From the NCBI GenBank assembly GCA_039923155.1, contig JBDTDI010000165.1, forward strand, positions 1-17,381: a stretch of 17,381 nt of DNA. The letters are read 5' to 3'. The notes under the pieces are model-generated. The model searched no databases and was not told where the DNA came from. It worked only from the letters and a program-made list of their open reading frames with translations. The position numbers and the translations under genes are program-made. Every line of letters begins with the position of its first letter. Position 1 is the first letter of the stretch. Shown here piece by piece: positions 1 to 7,963 of the stretch. Source of the DNA: Rhodococcus_D sp039923155. GTDB taxonomy: Bacteria; Actinomycetota; Actinomycetes; Mycobacteriales; Mycobacteriaceae.

Positions 1-844
1 GGTCGAGGAGATCGCCGAGACGGACAAGACCGTGCTGTTCTCGCTGTGCGCGGGCGGCATCATCTCCGCGCTGACCCTCGGCTACCTCATCGACACCGAC
101 CAGGAGGACCGGCTCGCCGCGTTCTCGATGGGCGTGACCCTGCTCGACCAGTCCCGCGCCGGGCTGATGAGCTCGGTGATGAGCAAGGAGGTGGTGCAGG
201 CGGCCAAGGCGAAGTCCCGGGCCGACGGCTTCCTCGACGGCCGCTCGCTGGCCGCGGTGTTCGCCTGGCTGCGCCCCGGCGACCTGGTGTGGAACTACTG
301 GGTGAACAACTACCTGCTGGGCAAGCGGCCGCCGGCGTTCGACGTCCTCTACTGGAACGCCGACACCACCCGGATGACCGCCGAGCTGCACGCCGGTTTC
401 CTCGACCTCGGGGTGGAGAACCAGCTCGTGACCCCCGGGAAGGCGCACGTGCTGGGCCACCCGGTGGACCTGTCGCGGGCCACGGTCGACTCCTACGTCG
501 TCGCGGGCATCGCCGACCACATCTGCCCCTGGAGCAGCTGTTACTCCAGCGTGCACATGCTGGGTGGCACCACCCGGTTCGTGCTCTCCACCTCGGGCCA
601 CATCGCCGCGCTGGTGAACCCGCCCACCAACAAGAAGGCCAGCTACCGGGTTGCCGAGGGGGACCTTCCCCGTGACCCGCAGGAGTTCCTCGCCCTGCCC
701 CAGACCCCGGGCTCCTGGTGGACCGACTACGTCGCGTGGCTGGCCACCCGGTCCGGGCCGGACAAGCCCGCGCCGACCGCGCTCGGCTCGGCCAAGCACG
801 CGGTTCTCGCCGCCGCCCCGGGCACCTACGTCTTCGCCACGTAG
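1..844 (+). CDS. phaC: Class I poly(3-hydroxyalkanoate) synthase, C-terminal part (5' end outside window)
   Basis: The enzyme polymerises (R)-3-hydroxyacyl-CoA into polyhydroxyalkanoate on the surface of storage granules. The frame is open from base 2 and gives 280 residues before TAG. The start lies upstream of the window. The lipase-like box LCAGG carries the nucleophilic Cys (residue 16 of the fragment). The class I signature DLVWNYWVNNYLLGK follows at about 94-108, the catalytic Asp is in AGIADHICPW (Asp172), and the catalytic His is in TSGHIAALVNPP (His200). All three triad residues are therefore present. The spacing from the Cys to the C-terminus fits the last half of a roughly 560-600 residue family member. 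It is followed after 23 bases by a PHA depolymerase-like gene, so the two are probably co-transcribed. Class I rather than class III is inferred from the motifs; a separate PhaE subunit gene is not visible. Confidence 0.93.
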   Translation, partial: VEEIAETDKTVLFSLCAGGIISALTLGYLIDTDQEDRLAAFSMGVTLLDQSRAGLMSSVMSKEVVQAAKAKSRADGFLDGRSLAAVFAWLRPGDLVWNYWVNNYLLGKRPPAFDVLYWNADTTRMTAELHAGFLDLGVENQLVTPGKAHVLGHPVDLSRATVDSYVVAGIADHICPWSSCYSSVHMLGGTTRFVLSTSGHIAALVNPPTNKKASYRVAEGDLPRDPQEFLALPQTPGSWWTDYVAWLATRSGPDKPAPTALGSAKHAVLAAAPGTYVFAT

Positions 845-867
845 GGTCGCCGCATGATTGGTGCCGC

Positions 868-1692
868 GTGACCGTCGGACAGCAGCTGCCCCCCGCGAAG
901 GACCAGGTCATCCACGCGGACGGCCTCGACATCGCCGTCTCCGTGCGCGGCGAGGGCAGACCGCTGCTGCTGATCATGGGCCTCGGTGGCAACCGACGGA
1001 TGTGGGAGCCGCTGGAGCGTGAGCTCGTACCGCGCGGGTTCCAGACGATCACCTTCGACGCGCCCGGGGTCGGCGACTCCACCGGGTGGAAGTTCCCGCA
1101 CCGGATGCCGGCGATCGCCCGGGTGGTGGAGAAGGTGCTGACCGCCCTCGGTCACGCGCAGGTCGACGTGCTGGGGGTCTCCCTCGGCGGCGCGATCGCC
1201 CAACAGCTGGCGCACCAGGCCCCGCACCGGGTCCGCAAGCTCGTGCTGGCCGCAACCATGCCCGGGGTCGGTGGGGTGCCCGCCGCGCCGGACGTGCTCC
1301 TGAAGATGTCGACCCCGCGCCGCTACCGCGACCCGGAGTACTTCCGGAAGGTGGCCGGCTCGCTGTACGGGGGACGCTCACGCACCGCAGCGGGCTCGCC
1401 GGTGCACGCCGACGCCAAGCGCTTCGCGGCGCCCCCGTCCTACAGCGGGTACTTCAACCAGCTGTTCGCGATCAACGGCTGGTCGTCGCTGCCGTGGGTG
1501 CACCGGCTGCGCAACCGCACCCTGGTGATGAACGGCGACGACGACCCCATCGTGCCGCTGGCCAACGGCCGGCTGCTGGCCTGGCGCATCCCTCGGGCGC
1601 ACCTGCACATCGTCCACGGAGGCGGACACCTGTTCCTGCTCGAGGAGCCGGAGTCCTCGGCCGTGGTGATCGCCCAGTTCCTCGACGCCTGA
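868..1692 (+). CDS. phaZ: Intracellular PHA depolymerase-like alpha/beta hydrolase
   Basis: This 274-residue alpha/beta-hydrolase probably cleaves granule-bound polyhydroxyalkanoate to release hydroxy acids. The GTG at 868 is chosen because the alignable part (VIHADGLDIAVSVRGEG) begins just after it; no good ribosome binding site is visible. The nucleophile elbow GVSLGGAIAQQ holds the catalytic Ser, the Asp is in MNGDDDPIVPLANGR, and the His is in VHGGGHLFLLEEPE. The stretches STPRRY, YFNQLFAINGWSS and LLAWRIPRAHLHIV resemble, from memory, Pseudomonas medium-chain PhaZ, which supports a specific rather than a generic hydrolase call. The position directly after phaC strengthens it. Length is close to that family (about 280). 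The alternative is an esterase of the same fold with another substrate. Confidence 0.85.
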   Translation: MTVGQQLPPAKDQVIHADGLDIAVSVRGEGRPLLLIMGLGGNRRMWEPLERELVPRGFQTITFDAPGVGDSTGWKFPHRMPAIARVVEKVLTALGHAQVDVLGVSLGGAIAQQLAHQAPHRVRKLVLAATMPGVGGVPAAPDVLLKMSTPRRYRDPEYFRKVAGSLYGGRSRTAAGSPVHADAKRFAAPPSYSGYFNQLFAINGWSSLPWVHRLRNRTLVMNGDDDPIVPLANGRLLAWRIPRAHLHIVHGGGHLFLLEEPESSAVVIAQFLDA

Positions 1693-1696
1693 ACCA

Positions 1697-1711
1697 GCAC
1701 CCCCGGGGTGC
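1697..1711 (+). terminator. Hairpin after phaC-phaZ
   Basis: A 6-bp GCACCC/GGGTGC stem with a 3-base loop starts 4 bases after the phaZ stop. There is no T-tract, as is common in high-GC actinobacteria, so it is a plausible but unproven terminator. Confidence 0.4.
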
Positions 1712-1721
1712 AAAGCGCCAC

Positions 1722-1750
1722 TTCCCCGAGGTCCGTCACGGGTCTAGTGT
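1722..1750 (+). promoter_or_regulatory. Predicted promoter of the CWB2 protein gene
   Basis: TTCCCC (1722-1727) and TAGTGT (1745-1750) are separated by 17 bases. The -10 fits the actinobacterial TANNNT pattern; the -35 is weak. The predicted leader is about 40 bases and contains the purine-rich GAAGGGG (1784-1790), 7 bases before the ATG at 1798, which fixes that start. Confidence 0.4.
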
Positions 1751-1797
1751 CCGGCTCACCCGGCGGAACCACGGGCCGTGGGCGAAGGGGATGGTCG

Positions 1798-2862
1798 ATG
1801 AGACGTCGAAGCGGACTGGGTGCCGTCGCCGCCGCAGCGTTGATCCTGGTGGCCGGGGTGGCGCCGGTCGCGGCGGCACCGCAGTCGCCGCCGGGCACGC
1901 CCACCGTCCCCCGGCTGGCCGGTGCTGACCGGTACGAGACGGCCGTCAACATCTCGGGGCACATCCATCCGGGTCGGTTCGACGGCCAGGTCGACGACGT
2001 GTTCGTCGTCAACGGCACCACCTGGCCCGACGGGCTCGCCGCCGGAGCCGCCGCCGCCAAGGTCGACGGTGTGCTGCTGCCCGTGCGGGCCGACACCGTC
2101 CCGACCGTCGTCGCCAACGAGATCGAACGGCTGCACCCCAAGCGCATCTGGATCATCGGCGGGACCGAGGTGCTCTCGGCCGCCGTGCAGCAGGAGCTGA
2201 CGGTGGAGGCCGTGGTCCCCCAGCGCATCGCCGGCGCCAACCGCTACGCCACCGCCGCCCGTGTCGCCGAGAGGTTCTTCGACATGACCAGGACCGGGGC
2301 CTACTACGCCTCCGGGGCGAGCTTCGCCGACGCCCTGGCCGGCGGAGCCGCCGCCGCCCACACCGGGGTCCCGCTCCTGCTGACCGACGACCCGAAGCCC
2401 GTTGACACCCCGGTGGCCCCGGGCAGCAACTTCGCGATCGGCGGCTCCAGCGTGCTCTCCGACGCGGCGGTCATCGGCCTGCACGCGACCCGGATCGGTG
2501 GCGTCGACCGATTTGACACCGCAGTGGCGTTGTCCGCCCGCACGTTTCCGACGGCGACCACCGCCTACCTGGCTGATGGGCTCGACTTCCCCGACGCCCT
2601 CGCCGCGACCCCGGCCGCCGCCCACGACGACGCCCCCGTGCTGCTGACCCGGCCCCGCTGCGTCGGGGCCGAGACCGTCGCCGAGCTGGGCCGGCTCAAG
2701 GTGATCACGCGGGTCGTCGTCGGTGGGACCAGTGCGGTCAGCGACGGCGCCGCCAACCTGACCGCCGTCTGCGACCTGCCCCCCAACCCCGGACCGATCG
2801 AGAACCCGGGCCCGCCCGGTGGTCCGCGTCCCCCCGCCCAGCCCGGGTCCACCACGAGCTGA
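1798..2862 (+). CDS. Secreted protein with three cell-wall-binding (CWB2) repeats
   Basis: This 354-residue exported protein consists almost entirely of putative cell-wall-binding repeat 2 units (CWB2, PF04122 type). MRRR plus a hydrophobic stretch (residues 8-27) ending in APVAAA looks like a Sec signal peptide. The repeats run about 38-135, 142-229 and 231-325. Each starts with a variant of R(L/I)xGxxRY/F-TA (RLAGADRYETA, RIAGANRYATA, RIGGVDRFDTA) and has a central (F/W)xDxLA block and a G-G turn (IIGGTEVLS, AIGGSSVLS, VVGGTSAVS). A proline-rich tail (327-354) ends the protein, with no extra catalytic domain. In Clostridioides, CWB2 modules bind anionic wall polymers. In Actinobacteria the role is mostly unknown, so adhesion or wall attachment is inference. 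The start at 1798 is supported by GAAGGGG 7 bases upstream and by the signal peptide beginning there. Confidence 0.9.
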   Translation: MRRRSGLGAVAAAALILVAGVAPVAAAPQSPPGTPTVPRLAGADRYETAVNISGHIHPGRFDGQVDDVFVVNGTTWPDGLAAGAAAAKVDGVLLPVRADTVPTVVANEIERLHPKRIWIIGGTEVLSAAVQQELTVEAVVPQRIAGANRYATAARVAERFFDMTRTGAYYASGASFADALAGGAAAAHTGVPLLLTDDPKPVDTPVAPGSNFAIGGSSVLSDAAVIGLHATRIGGVDRFDTAVALSARTFPTATTAYLADGLDFPDALAATPAAAHDDAPVLLTRPRCVGAETVAELGRLKVITRVVVGGTSAVSDGAANLTAVCDLPPNPGPIENPGPPGGPRPPAQPGSTTS

Positions 2863-2884
2863 ACCAGCGGGATCCACCGATGGC

Positions 2885-2890
2885 TACGCT
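2885..2890 (+). promoter_or_regulatory. -10 element for leaderless transcription of the crotonase gene
   Basis: TACGCT ends 6 bases before the ATG at 2897, which would place the transcription start at or next to the A of the ATG. No ribosome binding site precedes the gene, consistent with a leaderless mRNA. The -35 region is unremarkable. Confidence 0.5.
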
Positions 2891-2896
2891 CGACCG

Positions 2897-3694
2897 ATGA
2901 ACGCAGAGAACACAGACGACACAGAGCAGGCCGTCACCCTGACCCGTGAGGGTGCCGTCGCCACCGTGACCCTGCTCCGCCCGTCGCTGTCGGTGGCGGT
3001 GAAGACGCAGCTGCGTGACGCCCTGCTGCAGGTCGCCGCCGATGACACGGTGCGGGCGGTGGTGCTCACCGGCACCGGACGGGCGTTCTGCTTCGGCCAG
3101 GACCTGGCCGAGCACGCTGACGAGCTGGAGCACGCCGGCGACCAGGGTGACGCGCTCAGCACCGTCGAGTCGCACTACAACCCGATCGTGCTCGCCCTGA
3201 CCACCATGCCCAAACCGGTGATCGCGGCCATCAACGGCACCTGTGTGGGCGCGGGACTCGGGTTCGCACTGGCCTGCGACCTGCGCCTGGCCGCCGCGGG
3301 CAGCAAGCTGGGCACGGCGTTCACCGCCATCGGGCTCACCTGCGACTCCGGGCTCTCGGCCAGCCTGGCCCGGGCGGTGGGTTCGTCCCGCGCCGTCGAG
3401 CTGGTGCTGCTGGCGGAGACGTTCACCGCCGAGCAGGCGAAGGACTGGGGTCTGCTGCGCGACGTGCTACCCGTCGACGAGCTCGCCACCACCGCGGCAA
3501 ACCTGGCCGCGCACCTCGCCGCGGGCCCGACGGCCGCCTACGCGGAGTCCAAGGCCCTGCTGGCCGACCCGCTGCTCGCGGGTGCCCTCACCGCCGAGGC
3601 AGCGGGGCAGGCCCGGCTCGGTCGCACCGCCGACCACCGGGGTGCGGTGCGGGCATTCCTGGCCAAGCAGAAGCCCACGTTCACCGGTCGCTGA
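2897..3694 (+). CDS. Enoyl-CoA hydratase/isomerase family protein, PaaG-like
   Basis: This 265-residue crotonase-fold enzyme acts on a CoA thioester. The oxyanion-hole segments are CFGQDL (65-70) and NGTCVGAGLGFALACDLRLA (113-132). The residue at the catalytic acid site is Asp150 in IGLTCDSGLS, as in PaaG-type isomerases, rather than the two glutamates of classical enoyl-CoA hydratases. The C-terminal RTADHRGAVRAFLAKQKPTF is close, from memory, to the E. coli PaaG end (RSADYREGVSAFLAKRSPQF). That favours an isomerase like PaaG, which converts ring-epoxyphenylacetyl-CoA to the oxepin and also isomerises 2,3- and 3,4-enoyl-CoA. No other paa genes are visible, so a fatty-acid isomerase role is equally possible. 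The start at 2897 agrees with the leaderless -10 element just upstream. The next gene is a fatty acyl-CoA reductase on the same strand. Confidence 0.85.
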   Translation: MNAENTDDTEQAVTLTREGAVATVTLLRPSLSVAVKTQLRDALLQVAADDTVRAVVLTGTGRAFCFGQDLAEHADELEHAGDQGDALSTVESHYNPIVLALTTMPKPVIAAINGTCVGAGLGFALACDLRLAAAGSKLGTAFTAIGLTCDSGLSASLARAVGSSRAVELVLLAETFTAEQAKDWGLLRDVLPVDELATTAANLAAHLAAGPTAAYAESKALLADPLLAGALTAEAAGQARLGRTADHRGAVRAFLAKQKPTFTGR

Positions 3695-3714
3695 GCCCTG
3701 CGCGCTCGGCCCGA

Positions 3715-3743
3715 TAGGTTCACCTGCACCTACAACCAGGAGG
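3715..3743 (+). promoter_or_regulatory. -10 element and strong ribosome binding site of the reductase gene
   Basis: TAGGTT (3715-3720) is a candidate -10. AGGAGG (3738-3743) lies 6 bases before the ATG at 3750 and clearly decides that start over the long open frame that extends far upstream inside the crotonase gene. Confidence 0.6.
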
Positions 3744-3749
3744 TCGACG

Positions 3750-5813
3750 ATGACCGTGCACGTCGTGACAGGGGGCACCGGTTTCCTCGGGCGCCGCGTC
3801 CTGCCGCTGTTGCTGGCCCGCGAGGACTGCGAGGCCGTGCACGTGCTGGTCCGGACCGGCTCGGTCGCGCGCCTGGAGCAGATGGCAGCGGGGTGGGAGG
3901 GCGGGGAGAAGGTGCACCCGCTCGTCGGGGACCTCACCGCCCGCGGGCTGGGCCTGGGGCGGAGGGGGCCCCGCTCGGCCGACCACGTCATCCACCTCGG
4001 TGCGGTCTACGACATGACCGCTCCCGAGGAGGAGAGCCAGGCAGCCAACGTCGACGGCACCCGCTCGGTGATCGCGCTGACCCAGCGCCTCGGCGCCACC
4101 CTGCACCACGTCTCGTCGGTGGCAGTGGCGGGCGACCACCACGGACGGTTCACCGAGAACGACTTCGACCGCGGTCAGGAGCTGCCCTCGGCCTACCACC
4201 GCACCAAGTTCGAGGCCGAGGAGCTCGTTCGGCTGACGTGCACCGCTCCCTGGCGGGTGTACCGCCCGTCGGTGGTGGTGGGCGACTCCGTCACCGGGGA
4301 GATGGACAAGATCGATGGTCCCTACTACTTCTTCAACGCGTTGCGCCGCCTCGGTGCGCTCGCCCCCGGCATGGCCGCGGTGCCCATCGTCGTCCCCGAC
4401 CTGGGCTCCACCAACATTGTCCCGGTCGACTTCGTCGCCGCCGCGCTGGTGCACCTGGTGCACCGCCGCCAAGGTGACGGCAAGGCGTTCCACCTGGTGC
4501 ATCCCCGGCCCCAGCCGCTGCAGGAGGTTTACGGGGCCTTCGCCGCAGCGGCCGGCGCCCCCCACCCGGTGTTCACCGTGCCCGCGCCGTGGCTGGTCCC
4601 GCTGTCCGCGGTCGGTGGGGCGCTGGGCCGGGTTCCCGGGGTCAACACGGTGCGCGACCTGGTCCTGGACCAGCTCGGCATCCCGCCCGAGGTGATCTCC
4701 CACCTCACCTTCAACGCGGTCTTCGCCAGCAACCAGACTCAGGACGCATTGGCGGACAGCGGGATTCGCTCACCCGAGCTGGGTACCTACGCTGACGTGC
4801 TCTGGCGGTACTGGGCGGAGAACCTCGACCCGGACCGGGCGCGCCGCCACGACCCCGCGGGGCAGCTGGTGGGCCGGGTCGTCGTCATCACGGGCGGGTC
4901 CTCGGGGATCGGGAAGGCGCTCGCGCTGGCGCTGGTGAAGGAAGGGGCGGTCTCGATCCTGCTCGCCCGGCGCCCCGACGAGCTGGCCGAGGCGGTCGAG
5001 GAGGTGCGGGCCACGGGCGGGGAGTCCTACGGATACCCCTGCGACATCACCGACCCCGAGTCGGTGACCAGCGTGGTCAAGGAGATCCTGGCCGAGCACG
5101 ACCACGTCGACGTGCTGGTCAACAACGCGGGCCGTTCCATCCGCCGCTCGATCAGTCGCTCCACGGACCGCTTCCACGACTTCGAGCGCACGATGGCGGT
5201 GAACTACTTCGGTGCCGTGCGGCTGGTTCTGGAGCTGCTGCCCGACATGGAGCGCCGCCGGACCGGTCACATCGTCAACGTCAGCTCCATCGGGGTGCAG
5301 ACCCACCCGCCGCGGTTCTCCGCCTACGTGGCCAGCAAGGCCGCCCTCGACGCCTTCAGCGAGGTGGTGTCCAGCGAGACCTGGCACGACGGCATCACGT
5401 TTACCTCGGTGCGCATGCCGTTGGTGCGCACCCCGATGATCGCGCCGACATCGCTGTACGACCACTTCCCGGCCAGCACCCCGGACGAGGCGGCGGCGAT
5501 GCTGGTGCGTGCGATCAAGGATCGGCCCAAGCGGATCAACACCCCCGTCGGCACCCTGGGGGAGCTGATGAGCACCCTCGCTCCACACACCAAGGACATG
5601 ATCCTGCACCAGGCCTACCGGGTGTTCCCCGACTCCGCCTCAGCCAGGGGCGAGGCGGCATCGCTACCCAGGAGCGAACCCGTCGAGGGGTCCCGCTCGG
5701 CGCGGTCGGGCTCGATGGCTGCTCCGCTCGCGGCCCCGGCGGCGAGCGCCACCCGACAGGCGTCCCGGGTGGCGATCGCCCTGGCCCGACTGATGCCCGG
5801 AATCCACTGGTGA
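3750..5813 (+). CDS. Two-domain SDR fatty acyl-CoA reductase (alcohol-forming type)
   Basis: This 687-residue protein fuses two short-chain dehydrogenase domains, the architecture of bacterial FAR enzymes such as those of Marinobacter and the mycobacterial Acr1/Rv3391 type (about 660 residues). These reduce fatty acyl-CoA to aldehyde and then to fatty alcohol with NADPH. Domain 1 (1-360) is an extended SDR with TGGTGFLG at 7-14, a Ser in HVSSVAVAG (about 123) and the YHRTK active site (Tyr149, Lys153). Domain 2 (374-625) is a classical SDR with TGGSSGIG at 381-388, NNAG at 458-461, VSSIG and YVASK (Tyr526, Lys530). The C-terminus RLMPGIHW is typical of the family as I recall it. Residues about 632-668 form an Arg/Ser/Pro/Ala-rich linker that looks inserted. 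The product could feed wax esters or ether lipids; no wax synthase is in the window. Confidence 0.85.
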   Translation: MTVHVVTGGTGFLGRRVLPLLLAREDCEAVHVLVRTGSVARLEQMAAGWEGGEKVHPLVGDLTARGLGLGRRGPRSADHVIHLGAVYDMTAPEEESQAANVDGTRSVIALTQRLGATLHHVSSVAVAGDHHGRFTENDFDRGQELPSAYHRTKFEAEELVRLTCTAPWRVYRPSVVVGDSVTGEMDKIDGPYYFFNALRRLGALAPGMAAVPIVVPDLGSTNIVPVDFVAAALVHLVHRRQGDGKAFHLVHPRPQPLQEVYGAFAAAAGAPHPVFTVPAPWLVPLSAVGGALGRVPGVNTVRDLVLDQLGIPPEVISHLTFNAVFASNQTQDALADSGIRSPELGTYADVLWRYWAENLDPDRARRHDPAGQLVGRVVVITGGSSGIGKALALALVKEGAVSILLARRPDELAEAVEEVRATGGESYGYPCDITDPESVTSVVKEILAEHDHVDVLVNNAGRSIRRSISRSTDRFHDFERTMAVNYFGAVRLVLELLPDMERRRTGHIVNVSSIGVQTHPPRFSAYVASKAALDAFSEVVSSETWHDGITFTSVRMPLVRTPMIAPTSLYDHFPASTPDEAAAMLVRAIKDRPKRINTPVGTLGELMSTLAPHTKDMILHQAYRVFPDSASARGEAASLPRSEPVEGSRSARSGSMAAPLAAPAASATRQASRVAIALARLMPGIHW

Positions 5814-5845
5814 GCCGCGGTGTGACGAGGAGGTGACGGCGGGGC

Positions 5846-5878
5846 CCGGTGGGCGCCTGCTCACCGGCAGCCCACCGG
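5846..5878. repeat. 9-bp perfect inverted repeat between the reductase and the LolA-like operon
   Basis: CCGGTGGGC (5846-5854) and GCCCACCGG (5870-5878) are exact inverted complements with a 15-base spacer. It can serve as a terminator for the reductase gene or as an operator, because the right arm falls about 10 bases before the -10 of the next operon. Confidence 0.5.
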
Positions 5879-5887
5879 CGGCGCCCG

Positions 5888-5893
5888 TACGGT
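5888..5893 (+). promoter_or_regulatory. -10 element for leaderless transcription of the LolA-like/ABC operon
   Basis: TACGGT ends 7 bases before the GTG at 5901. The spacing and the lack of a ribosome binding site match the other leaderless starts in this window. Confidence 0.45.
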
Positions 5894-5900
5894 CGTCGGG

Positions 5901-7016
5901 GTGCGGGGTGGGTGGCGGTGGCTGGTGGTCCTGGTGGGCCTGGCGCTGCTGGTGTCCACTCCCCCGGTGATCGCCCGCTGGCCGGTCCCGGCTTCCGACG
6001 ACGGGGCCACCCGGCTGCTGGCGCGCGTGCAGGCCTCCATCGACACCCCTTACTCCGGGTACGCGCAGTCGGTGGGCGGTGTTGTTCTGCCGGCCACCAG
6101 CGCCCTGGGCGGGTTGCCCGACCTGCTGGGTGGCACCACCACGCTGCGCGCCTGGTACCGCGGGCCCGCCGACTGGCGGGTGGACACCATCCAGCTGGCC
6201 GGTGAACGTGACCTGTACCGCAGCGCGAGCGGGATGTGGAGCTGGGACTACGAGGCGAACACCGCGGTGCTGACGCCGTTGCCCGAACCGAGCCTGCGCC
6301 TGCCCCGGGCGGGTGATCTGCTGCCCACCACCCTGGGCCACCGCCTGCTCAGCGAGGCCCGCCCGGAGGAGGTCACCCGGCTACCCACTCGCCGCGTCGC
6401 CGGGCGTGACGCCCCCGGGCTGCGAGTGGTCCCGGCCGAGCGGCAGAGCACGGTCCGCGAGGTCGACGTGTGGGTCGATCCCGGCACCGGGCTGCCGCTG
6501 CGGGTCGACGTGCTCGGTGCCGGCTCGGCCCGGCCGGTGGTGAGCACCGCGTTCCTCGACTTCTCCGCCGCCACCCCGGATGCGGCCACCACCCGGTTCA
6601 CCCCACCGCCCGGCAGCAACGTGCAGCAGCGGGCGGGCACCGACATCGCCTCCTTCGCCGACCGCATCGACGCCGTCGCCCTGCCCGCCAGCATCGACGG
6701 ACTACCCCGAAAGCGTCGGGGGCTCGGCGGGTCGGCGGGCGGGTCAACAGCCGGGTCGGTCGGGGTGTACGGGCGGGGGGTGACCATCCTGGTGGCCGCT
6801 CCGCTGCCACGCCGGGCCGCGGCGAGCCTGCTCGACCAGCTCCGCCGCTCCCCCGGGGCCGAGGTCGACGACACCGGGGTGGCGCTCGCGGTGGGGCCGC
6901 TGAGCCTGCGCGTCACCACCCCGGTCGGCGACGGGCGGTCCTACCTGCTCGCAGGCACCGTCACCCCTGACACCCTGACCTCCGCCGCCCAGCTGCTCAC
7001 GACAGGAGCCCGATGA
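5901..7016 (+). CDS. LolA/RseB-like membrane-anchored extracytoplasmic protein
   Basis: This is a 371-residue protein of LolA/RseB-like appearance. An N-terminal MRGGWRW plus a hydrophobic segment (residues 7-25) gives a signal anchor or signal peptide. The segment after it (YSGYAQS at about 51-57, WYRGPADWRVDTIQLAGERD at about 90-109, LYRSASGMWSWDYEAN) has the alternating beta-strand character of LolA and MucB/RseB proteins, which bind acyl chains or lipoproteins in a half-barrel. A Gly/Ser/Arg linker (about 270-285) separates a second small domain (VGVYGRGVTILVAAPLPRRA onward). Its stop codon overlaps the ATG of the ABC ATPase (ATGA), so translation is coupled. By context it is the external partner of that exporter, perhaps delivering or accepting a lipid-like substrate; this is inference. 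The start is GTG 5901, next to a -10 element. Confidence 0.7.
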   Translation: MRGGWRWLVVLVGLALLVSTPPVIARWPVPASDDGATRLLARVQASIDTPYSGYAQSVGGVVLPATSALGGLPDLLGGTTTLRAWYRGPADWRVDTIQLAGERDLYRSASGMWSWDYEANTAVLTPLPEPSLRLPRAGDLLPTTLGHRLLSEARPEEVTRLPTRRVAGRDAPGLRVVPAERQSTVREVDVWVDPGTGLPLRVDVLGAGSARPVVSTAFLDFSAATPDAATTRFTPPPGSNVQQRAGTDIASFADRIDAVALPASIDGLPRKRRGLGGSAGGSTAGSVGVYGRGVTILVAAPLPRRAAASLLDQLRRSPGAEVDDTGVALAVGPLSLRVTTPVGDGRSYLLAGTVTPDTLTSAAQLLTTGAR

Positions 7017-7963
7017 TCCGCACCAGCGCCCTCACCAAGCGCTACGGCCCGCTGCGAGCGGTCGACTCGATCGACCTCGACGTCCGCACCGGCGACGTCT
7101 ACGGCTTCCTCGGGGCCAACGGGTCCGGCAAGACCACCACCGTGCGGATGCTGCTCGGCCTCGTGCTGGCCACCTCCGGAGAGATTGAGGTGCTCGGGGA
7201 GAGCATGCCGCGCCGACGCACGTCCGTCCTGCCCCGGGTGGGGGCGCTCATCGAGGGGCCCGCGGCCTACCGCAACCTGTCCGGTCGACGCAACCTGATG
7301 CTGCTCGACGCGGCGGGCCCCGGTGGCGCGCGGCGCACCCGGCGGACCCGGGTCGGGGAGGCGTTGGAGCAGGTGGGTCTGGCTGGGGTGGGCCGGCGCC
7401 CGGTGAAGAACTACTCCCTGGGCATGCGGCAACGACTGGGGCTCGCCGCGGCGCTGCTGCGCGCACCCGAGCTGCTGATCCTCGACGAACCCACCAACGG
7501 CCTGGACCCGCAGGGGATCCGCGAGATCCGCGAGCTGCTGCTGGGCCTGCACGCCCAGGGCACCACGGTGTTCCTGTCCAGCCACCTGCTCGCCGAGGTG
7601 GAGCAGCTGTGCGACCGGGTGGGGGTGCTCGACCGGGGCCGCCTGGTGGTGCAGGACCAGCTCACCGCGCTGCAACAGCCCACCGGCCGGGTGCTGGTGC
7701 GCACCGTGGACCCGGCGCACGCGGTCGCGTTCCTGTCGGGGGTGGAGGGGGCGACCGTTCTCGACCGGGACGGGCAACGGCTGGTGGTGGCCCACGGCGA
7801 CCCGGCCCGGCTCAACCAGCTCTTGGTCAGCGACGGGGTGCGGGTCGTCGAGCTCGCCGAGCAGCGCCGCAGCCTGGAGCAGGCGGTGCTGGAAGCGACC
7901 GGGGAGAGCGCCGACCGGGTCCCCGCCCGGACGCGCACCCCACGGAACGGGTCCGCCGCGTGA
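7013..7963 (+). CDS. ABC-2 type exporter ATP-binding protein
   Basis: This 316-residue ATPase has all the ABC motifs: Walker A GANGSGKTT (34-42), signature YSLGMRQRLGL (134-144), Walker B LLILDEPTNGLDP (154-166, Glu159) and the switch His in FLSSHLLAEVE (His191). The Q-loop position reads LIEGPAAY, as in the BcrA/drug-resistance and lantibiotic-immunity group (DRA family), where Glu stands for Gln. A C-terminal extension of about 90 residues follows the nucleotide-binding domain, usual for this family. The start is ATG 7013 with GACAGGAG just upstream; it overlaps the stop of the LolA-like gene, and its own stop overlaps the GTG of the permease (GTGA). The three genes are thus one tightly coupled operon. 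The substrate is not recognisable from sequence. Confidence 0.92.
   Translation: MIRTSALTKRYGPLRAVDSIDLDVRTGDVYGFLGANGSGKTTTVRMLLGLVLATSGEIEVLGESMPRRRTSVLPRVGALIEGPAAYRNLSGRRNLMLLDAAGPGGARRTRRTRVGEALEQVGLAGVGRRPVKNYSLGMRQRLGLAAALLRAPELLILDEPTNGLDPQGIREIRELLLGLHAQGTTVFLSSHLLAEVEQLCDRVGVLDRGRLVVQDQLTALQQPTGRVLVRTVDPAHAVAFLSGVEGATVLDRDGQRLVVAHGDPARLNQLLVSDGVRVVELAEQRRSLEQAVLEATGESADRVPARTRTPRNGSAA

Noticed and set aside
854..871. ATG at 854 as the start of the PhaZ-like gene
   Set aside because: It is in another frame and stops after five codons.
3243..3749. In-frame upstream extension of the acyl-CoA reductase
   Set aside because: It is antiphase to the crotonase gene, Arg/Pro-rich and without motifs. 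AGGAGG at 3738 fixes the start at 3750.
3720..4703. 327-codon minus-strand open frame opposite the reductase
   Set aside because: The composition (His, Val, Gly, Arg rich) and lack of motifs mark it as a shadow of the real gene.
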